DNA of 64,000 bases from an uncultured Parabacteroides sp. GTDB taxonomy: Bacteria > Bacteroidota > Bacteroidia > Bacteroidales > Tannerellaceae. The translations under genes were made by a program, and so were the position numbers. Each line of letters opens with the position of its first letter. Positions within the stretch are counted from its first letter, which is position 1. Under the pieces are notes generated by a model. The model did not search any database and was not told the DNA's origin. It saw only the letters and a list, made by a program, of their open reading frames with translations. This document shows positions 60,101-64,000 of the stretch, in pieces. The stretch lies in assembly GCA_934718155.1 (NCBI GenBank), contig CAKUZF010000002.1, forward strand, positions 1 through 64,000, written 5' to 3'.

Positions 60101-61572
60101 TCAGTCGAGAACTCTCCCACTTGGTAGGTCTTTCCTGCGTAGATAAAGCTGAAAGCAACACCCAACACTTCGTCGGGTTGCAGCTGAGAGCGCAAAGAGA
60201 TGTATCCTAATTTCTTGTTTAAGATGTATTCCGAAGGTTGCAACAAGCGAGCGCTCTCTATCTTCTCGAAGTCGCGCCCACCCTCATAGGTGCCACTCAA
60301 AGCTTGGGTTACCTGACTTATACTGCGGGCATCCGTGAATTGAGACGTCAAGGTGCTATAAAGATTATTCGCATTGTTGTTAGGGCGGGCATCCGTACCC
60401 GATGGAGTCACACTTGCGCCGAGGTAAGCCGAGTTGTTTTCAGCCAAATCCGTGAAAGCGACAATATTGCGCGATTGATCATAGCTGCTTCGTTTATTTG
60501 TAATCCATACCTCGATACGCGAGATCTCAATGCCTGATGTGATCGTTGGAAGCGACTCCATGAAGGTGTCGTAGTTATCTCGGAAATAGTGAGCCAAGAA
60601 GAAGTGGCGATTCTCGTCATACTCGTCCACCTTTATCTCGAAAGGTTTTGTCTGCACACCGCCTTTCGACTTGATCGTTTTCGATTCAGATTCCTGTTGA
60701 GCGAAGAGCGTGTTTACTCGCAACTTACCAAACTGCAGATCGGCCTTCATACCAAAGAGAGCCGCTCCACCATTGATCAAACTATTGCTGGTATTCATGC
60801 TCACGTTTCCCGCCTCCAAACTCTTAATGATCTCATCCTCCTCGCCCGTGTAAGCCAACTTCAATTTCTTCGAGTCGAAATCGAAAGAGGTCTCGGTGTT
60901 GTAATTCATGCCAAAGTTAACCTTCGTTCCCACAGAGGCTTGCACGTTGAGCTGCACACTCTCGTCAAAATTAAAGAATGAACGCTTGCGAGAACGCTCA
61001 GGCAAAGAGGGATCGTTGTTCTTGTTCATCTTCATGCCCACTGTTACCTCAGCCGACCCTTGCGTCTTTACACGCACACCACCTGGACCAAAAATACGAT
61101 CAGCCGCTCCAATATTGAATTGCATATCGGTCACATTAAACTGCTGATCAGCCGCTTTTTTATATTCTTCCTCGTTTTTCTGTCGGAAATAGGAACGTAA
61201 AGATTGCTGCAACGAATAGTCTTGATACTCCTCCGGGGTTAAGGTCATAGGCGAGCCAATCTCCATGTCGCCCAACTTTGTACGCACAATATAACTATTC
61301 GTGCGTAAATCATACTCTATCGTAGTCTTCACATTCTCCGGATTACGCAAATCGGCAGGCGATTGCTTCAACAGATCCTGGTATTCCTCCGGAGAGGTCT
61401 TTGCTACAGGATAACGAGGGGGAATCGTGTCTTCAGGAGCCACCTCTTCCAACAGCTCTAATTCGGGCAATGCCAGTGTATAAGTCGAATAGTCTGCATT
61501 CAACGTCAACAAACCGATGCCAAACAAAAGCACCAGCCCCATAAGTCCATATTTCGCAATCCGTTTTCTCAA
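54145..61572 (-). CDS. sprA: SprA/Sov, type IX secretion outer-membrane translocon
   Basis: A giant outer-membrane barrel of 2475 residues; SprA is the T9SS conduit, about 2400-2500 residues in relatives (Sov in Porphyromonas). It starts with a signal peptide (MRKRIAKYGLMGLVLLFGIG). SprA N-terminal pieces are seen (KTSPEEYQDLLKQSPADLRN, AADRIFGPGGVRVKTQGSAE), and many barrel-type alternating segments (LDLGATNVARGSVRVTAGGA, GGYSYLDDFESTQSGMDLLN) run to a C terminus ending NYGISLRFSLAQ. Its ATG overlaps the ruvA stop by 4 bases, so translation is coupled, a gene order often seen in this phylum. No other T9SS core gene is in the window. Clients would carry C-terminal T9SS signals. Confidence 0.95.
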   Translation of the reverse strand: MRKRIAKYGLMGLVLLFGIGLLTLNADYSTYTLALPELELLEEVAPEDTIPPRYPVAKTSPEEYQDLLKQSPADLRNPENVKTTIEYDLRTNSYIVRTKLGDMEIGSPMTLTPEEYQDYSLQQSLRSYFRQKNEEEYKKAADQQFNVTDMQFNIGAADRIFGPGGVRVKTQGSAEVTVGMKMNKNNDPSLPERSRKRSFFNFDESVQLNVQASVGTKVNFGMNYNTETSFDFDSKKLKLAYTGEEDEIIKSLEAGNVSMNTSNSLINGGAALFGMKADLQFGKLRVNTLFAQQESESKTIKSKGGVQTKPFEIKVDEYDENRHFFLAHYFRDNYDTFMESLPTITSGIEISRIEVWITNKRSSYDQSRNIVAFTDLAENNSAYLGASVTPSGTDARPNNNANNLYSTLTSQFTDARSISQVTQALSGTYEGGRDFEKIESARLLQPSEYILNKKLGYISLRSQLQPDEVLGVAFSFIYAGKTYQVGEFSTDNKENTTDCLYVKLLKGTTMSPDMRYWDLMMKNVYSLGAYSVQKEKFKLNVMYQSDSTGTYVNYLPEGNTANQLLIRVLGLDRLDSYSNPNPDGFFDFVEGYTILSETGKVIFPCVEPFGSKLREQVGPIYAEKYVFQELYDSTLTVARQIAEKNKFLLSGEYKASSGAELDLGATNVARGSVRVTAGGAVLTENVDYTVDYNLGRVTILNESIIASGTPVSVSLENQSTFNMQRKTMVGLDLNYQFSKDFTLGATMMHMSEMPMTVKTTMGEESIKNTLWGLNASYKSESQWLTNVFDKLPLLTLTKPSQVSFNAEFANLVAGHYENEYTGGYSYLDDFESTQSGMDLLNPYAWSLASTPYEDGVDAKFPEASRVNDISYGSNRALLAWYTVDGIFTRKNSSSRPRHLTPDDLSKHETRGVGYKEIYPNKELGTNDNTTLSVLNLAFYPNQRGPYNLDAERINPDGSLSEPEKRWGGIMRKIEPSDLESANYEYIEFWLMDPYLDKPAAEGGDLYFNLGELSEDILKDEKKFFENGLPVDGDMSKVDTTIWGKVPRIQSTGYAFDANNRKLQDVGLNGLSTDEELSFPTYVEYLDKLRAKLSGETIARMMEDPFSPFNDPAGDNYHYYRGEDYDLQQLSVLERYKRYNGTEGNSAESDQRYATAGKSTPDVEDINGDNTLNETEKYFEYKVSLRPKDLQVGLNNIVDVRTPEVSLMNGDRAQVKWYLFKIPVKSYDKTIGAIRDFKTIRFMRMYMTGFRDSTVLRFGSFELVRGDWRTYTQDLSNPQIPPKTNAELVVSSINIEENGQRQPVNYVLPPGVTRMLDSSQPQLLQQNEQALSMKVTNLSPADARAVYKSTAYDLRRYKRMQLFTHAEAPIEDESSLSNGDFSVFIRLGSDYKNNYYEYEVPMELTPHSSILYNTNNSADQEKVWPLKNKLDFSLETLTNLKLERNKMKRQGQGNVSYTKVYSKNDPDNTRNRVSIVGNPSLAEVKVIMIGVRNNSNSVKSGEVWVNELRLTDFDERGGWAAKANLNVALSDLGTVNLSGHIETAGFGALDQSLSQRRMDDFSQYSIATNIELGKLFPEKAKVSIPFYYTYSKETITPEYDPLNQDIRMDDALDAVETKAEKDSIRNYSIEQTRIKSLAVNNMKVDIKSKNPMPYDPANFSMGYSYSENSKHSPETEYETTKDYRGNFAYNYTPYAKPFRPFEKLKKTNGYTKYAKQFALNYLPSNISFQTAMMRNYYEIKLRDLTNTTGGGNQLLSFSHNFLWDRAFSLRWDFTNNLNVTFTSGTNARIEEPNVQVNKKLNPDDYQVWKDSVKQSIRDLGTPLKYDQTFNVTWNMPLQYIPALDWVNSSLTYNATYNWDKGAEVASAELSTGNIIKNQRQMNWQGSFNLTSLYNKNKYLKKINQKFQNTSRANQRNQREQKKKAEKKNLKFEKEIQLNTDSATTVNHGLFTKKLHIRARGADGKLYAVKFKVVNFAEIQILNRDTAHLQLTVYPGPDKLEGTLVNIAEYSSRFLMMLRRLNVQYSVVDGMMLPGYSPSVGDIFGQTKLGSLAPGLGFAFGGVRESFITDADERGWLIHSENMTTPAMISSAKNLNIRANLEPLSGLKIDLTANRVDTRSTDIYYMQEGMPRKLGGNFTMTTVAISSAFKSGGNAKNGYASKVFDTFLANRAVIAERLERAYIGTPYPAKGFLAGHVVSGETYQGGDVSLNSTDVLIPAFLAAYTGKNPSKIGLTAFPSVRSLLPNWRITYDGLTRIPLVKKYFKSMTLNHQYRCSYSVGAFSSFLDWVDAGQDGLGYIRDVLTGNPTPSSPYDISAVSITEGFSPLFGVDATLLNNVTGKLELRKTRNLNLNISSYQLVESNSNEFVIGLGYKMTEFNKVLKRKKVNNFSNDLTVRLDFSYRKMMSLIRKIEDGLTQATSGNIAKTIQFSADYGISRSLTFRAFYDLQISEPIVSTSAYPTSNSNYGISLRFSLAQ

Positions 61573-62165
61573 AGCATTCGTAAAGCTGTCTTTATCACTT
61601 GCTCCACAGCCAACACTGGAGACTCTTTCAGTATAGACACAACGGCCTTCTGCGAAGCCGTCTTTTGGAAGCCCAACATCACCAGCGCAGCCACAGCCTC
61701 CTCCGCTACAGCCCCATGAGAGGCCATCGGCTTCAAGGTTGTCTCCGCTGGAGCCAATCCCTCAACATTCTTCACCTTATTCTTCAAATCCACCAAAATA
61801 CGTTGAGCGGTTTTGAGACCAATACCCTTAACCGCAGTCAGTGCCGCCTCGTTCTTTGAGGCAATGACATCCACCAACTCTCGCGGAGGAAGCGAGGAAA
61901 GAATCATGCGTGCTGTGTTAGGGCCTACCCCCGACACCGTCGTCAATAACACAAAAAGCTCTCGCTCGATCTTCTCAGCAAAGCCAAAGAGCAAGTGCGC
62001 ATCCTCGCGGATTACCTCATAGACATAAAGCTTTCCGGTCGGCTTGCCATTAAAGGCGCTATAGGTTGTTAAAGAGATGTTTAACTCGTAGCCAACACCC
62101 GCACATTCTAAAATCAAGCAAGTGGGAGTGAGTTCGACAATCTCTCCTTTTATATATTCAATCAT
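61569..62165 (-). CDS. ruvA: Holliday junction helicase subunit RuvA
   Basis: A 198-residue protein that binds four-way junctions and recruits the RuvB motor. The N-terminal OB fold (IEYIKGEIVELTPTCLILEC), two helix-hairpin-helix motifs (LLTTVSGVGPNTARMILSSL and LTAVKGIGLKTAQRILVDLK), a linker and the C-terminal RuvB-binding helices (AVAALVMLGFQKTASQKAVV) are all present. Overlaps sprA by 4 bases at its end. Confidence 0.97.
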   Translation of the reverse strand: MIEYIKGEIVELTPTCLILECAGVGYELNISLTTYSAFNGKPTGKLYVYEVIREDAHLLFGFAEKIERELFVLLTTVSGVGPNTARMILSSLPPRELVDVIASKNEAALTAVKGIGLKTAQRILVDLKNKVKNVEGLAPAETTLKPMASHGAVAEEAVAALVMLGFQKTASQKAVVSILKESPVLAVEQVIKTALRML

Positions 62166-62242
62166 TTAAATTTTCCTCTGTTTTTAAACATTCGCATCTT
62201 ATATAACGTGCAAAAACCAGAAAAAGTATATGCACGCCTGAT

Positions 62243-63697
62243 TTACTGCTTCCAGAAGCCGGGCATCAAAACCGTCAGTACCGTGAAAATCTCCAAACGA
62301 CCTACCATCATCAAGAAAGATAGAAACCATTTAGAGGTATCAGGCAGATCTGCGAAGGTATTAGCCGGACCAATAGCACCTAAGCCAGGACCCACATTAC
62401 TGATGGCTGTAAGAGCGGCCGAGATGGCTTCCACAAAACCCAAGCCATCAAGTGTCAACACCAAACAACTAAACACAATCAGCGTTATGTAGGCAAAAAC
62501 GAACGCCAACACGCGATGAACCACATCGCCCGATACCACGCGACCGTTCATACGGACTGGGATAACCGCTTGCGGATGGGTCTGCTTCTTAAACTCATTG
62601 GAAAGGATCTTTGTCAGGATTACGGCACGCTCCACCTTCAAACCACCGGAAGTAGAGCCAGCACATCCACACACAAACATCAAAATCAAGGAGATAACCC
62701 AAAAGAAAGGCCCCCAGGGCACATAGTTCTCAGTAGCAAATCCACTCGTAGTAACAAGAGAAGCTACATGGAAAACAGATTTCCGGAAAGCCTCCTCAAC
62801 GCCATCAGCATAACCTTGATAAAAAATCCAAAGAGTGGTAGCTGCCGTAGCGGCCCCTACCATGCTTAAATACCAACGCAATTCCTCATCTTTGAGAAGC
62901 CGCTTGAAATGGCCTTTGAAACAGAAAAAGAGCAAAGTCATGTTGACCGCTCCTATCAACATAAAGATGGTAACCACATATTCCACATAAGCAGAATGCC
63001 AATAGCCTATACTGCTATTCTTGGTCGAGTAGCCTCCAGTCGAGATAGTAGCCAAGCCATGGTTAACCGCATCAAATAAATCCATCGGCCCCCACCAAAG
63101 CAAACCTATCACGAGAAATGTCAGAAACAGGTAAACACCCCACAAACGTTTGGCGACCTGCGTAATACGAGGCAAAAAGCGTTCATGCAACACGCCCGTC
63201 GATTCGGCATCAAACATTTGTGATGAAACTCCACCAAAGATTGGCAGCAGGGCAACCGTAAAGACCACCATACCAATGCCCCCTTGCCACTGAAGCAAGC
63301 TACGCCAAAAAAGAATGCCATGAGGCATCCGCTCAATATCGGGCAGGATGGTAGCCCCAGTGGTTGTAAAGCCCGACATGGTTTCAAAAAAAGCGTCAGC
63401 CGCCGTATCCACATAGCCACCCAGTAAGAACGGCAACATACCAAAAAACGAAAAAAGGCACCAGATAATCGATACGATCAACAAACCTTCACGCCGTCCG
63501 CCCGACCGAACCTCAGCCCTGAAACCCAACGCAGAAAGCAACAAGCCAGTGCCTGCCATGCTTCCACTCGACACTAAGAAGGGAATAAAATCATCACCCT
63601 GATACAAAAATGCCACACCTGTCGCCACCAACATGAAGAAGGTTTCCAATAGGAGCATTTTCCCCAGCATTTTCAAGATAAACCGTACGTTCAGCAT
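62243..63697 (-). CDS. trkH: Trk-type potassium uptake membrane subunit
   Basis: A 484-residue inner-membrane channel of the TrkH/KtrB superfamily. The four pore-loop filters are visible: SGFTTTGATILP, STGGYSTKNSS, TTSGFATENY and SNVGPGLGAIGP. Adjacent trkA (3 bases upstream) supplies the NAD-binding gating ring, so this is a complete potassium uptake operon. The start is MLNVRFILKMLGKMLLLETF. Confidence 0.95.
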   Translation of the reverse strand: MLNVRFILKMLGKMLLLETFFMLVATGVAFLYQGDDFIPFLVSSGSMAGTGLLLSALGFRAEVRSGGRREGLLIVSIIWCLFSFFGMLPFLLGGYVDTAADAFFETMSGFTTTGATILPDIERMPHGILFWRSLLQWQGGIGMVVFTVALLPIFGGVSSQMFDAESTGVLHERFLPRITQVAKRLWGVYLFLTFLVIGLLWWGPMDLFDAVNHGLATISTGGYSTKNSSIGYWHSAYVEYVVTIFMLIGAVNMTLLFFCFKGHFKRLLKDEELRWYLSMVGAATAATTLWIFYQGYADGVEEAFRKSVFHVASLVTTSGFATENYVPWGPFFWVISLILMFVCGCAGSTSGGLKVERAVILTKILSNEFKKQTHPQAVIPVRMNGRVVSGDVVHRVLAFVFAYITLIVFSCLVLTLDGLGFVEAISAALTAISNVGPGLGAIGPANTFADLPDTSKWFLSFLMMVGRLEIFTVLTVLMPGFWKQ

Positions 63698-63699
63698 CT

Positions 63700-64000
63700 T
63701 TAATTGAAATAATCCTCCAACTTACGCATCGCCGTGTCCAAACAAAAGACCACTACGTGGTCGTAAGCCTGAATCTGCGTATCTCCTTTAATCATCATGG
63801 TCTCGCCATTGCGAAGCAGACCACCCAATGTCATATCTTTAGGGAGATGTAGATCTCTCACGGGTTTCTTTGTTATTCTCGAATTTGGGCGAGCCACAAA
63901 CTCCGCCACATCAGCATTAGCAAACGTCAAGCATTTCACATTGCTGACGTCCGCATCCAGCAGGAACTGGTAGATGGAGCTGGCGGCAATCAATTTCTTA
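63700..64000 (-). CDS. trkA: TrkA potassium-channel gating subunit, 3' part
   Basis: Only the C-terminal 100 residues lie inside the window; the frame is still open at the right edge. The visible part includes the end of a Rossmann/RCK domain (SSIYQFLLDADVSNVKCLTF) and a C-terminal TrkA-C (RCK_C) domain (KPVRDLHLPKDMTLGGLLRN, DTQIQAYDHVVVFCLDTAMR). Overlaps the trkH context by only 2 spacer bases, so the two are cotranscribed. The intact protein of about 445-460 residues would extend past 65 kb. Confidence 0.93.
   Translation of the reverse strand, partial: KKLIAASSIYQFLLDADVSNVKCLTFANADVAEFVARPNSRITKKPVRDLHLPKDMTLGGLLRNGETMMIKGDTQIQAYDHVVVFCLDTAMRKLEDYFN

Noticed and set aside
1..64000. tRNA, rRNA and tmRNA genes
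   Set aside because: No cloverleaf, CCA-ended or rRNA-like stretch was recognised on either strand while reading the intergenic spaces; a covariance-model scan would settle this.

Overview
The window reads as a chromosome segment of a Bacteroidales bacterium. The evidence is a SusC/SusD (RagA/RagB) pair, a SprA/Sov-type outer-membrane translocon of the type IX secretion system, a PPi-dependent phosphofructokinase, promoters of the Bacteroides type (TTTG, 19-21 bases, TAnnTTTG), many starts without a strong Shine-Dalgarno, and the gene order nadK / CBS protein / pdxJ-exbB-exbD-tonB. GC is moderately high for the order and clearly higher between about 22.9 and 39 kb. A Tannerella- or Parabacteroides-like relative is my best guess, but genus cannot be fixed from this text alone.

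Layout. 0-6 kb: rpiB and transketolase (pentose phosphate path, minus strand), then topoisomerase III and OxyR (plus), followed by an unusual 22-bp repeat array. 6.5-14.6 kb: membrane-anchored nuclease, SusD-like lipoprotein, SusC-like TonB-dependent transporter and a secreted M28 peptidase. 14.8-19.3 kb: a 67-residue protein, a hybrid sensor kinase and an EptA-like lipid phosphoethanolamine transferase. 19.4-28.1 kb: glgB-manA-unknown operon, a YidE/AspT-type transporter, pfp and a GntP-family permease. 28.1-33.5 kb: an esterase and a DUF1254 lipoprotein sit in a repeat-rich, gene-poor zone with decayed gene fragments (a Fic protein lacking its catalytic motif, a truncated lipoprotein) and seven clusters of the 8-mer TAATGACC. 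33.5-38.9 kb: a three-gene MukB-like condensin operon (MksF-MksE-MksB / JetA-JetB-JetC type) without a JetD nuclease. 39-48.5 kb: housekeeping genes (nucleoside hydrolase, oxidoreductase, gcvT, pepT, a PurF paralogue lacking its glutaminase cysteine, L27/L21, FHA protein, NAD kinase, CBS protein). 48.6-52.8 kb: pdxJ, the ExbB-ExbD-TonB energiser that powers transporters such as the SusC here, a DJ-1 protein, and convergent menA. 52.9-54.1 kb: small membrane or lipoproteins and an inverted second copy of the 22-bp array. 54.1-64 kb: sprA, ruvA, trkH and the 3' part of trkA.

Most interesting items: (1) two oppositely oriented, exactly 22-bp-periodic modular arrays 48 kb apart; (2) the composite intergenic repeat family with 3-4 copies of an 8-mer, including a nested structure around a perfect 19-bp AT palindrome; (3) the nuclease-less Mks/Wadjet-like operon; (4) the PurF paralogue with a dismantled glutaminase site.
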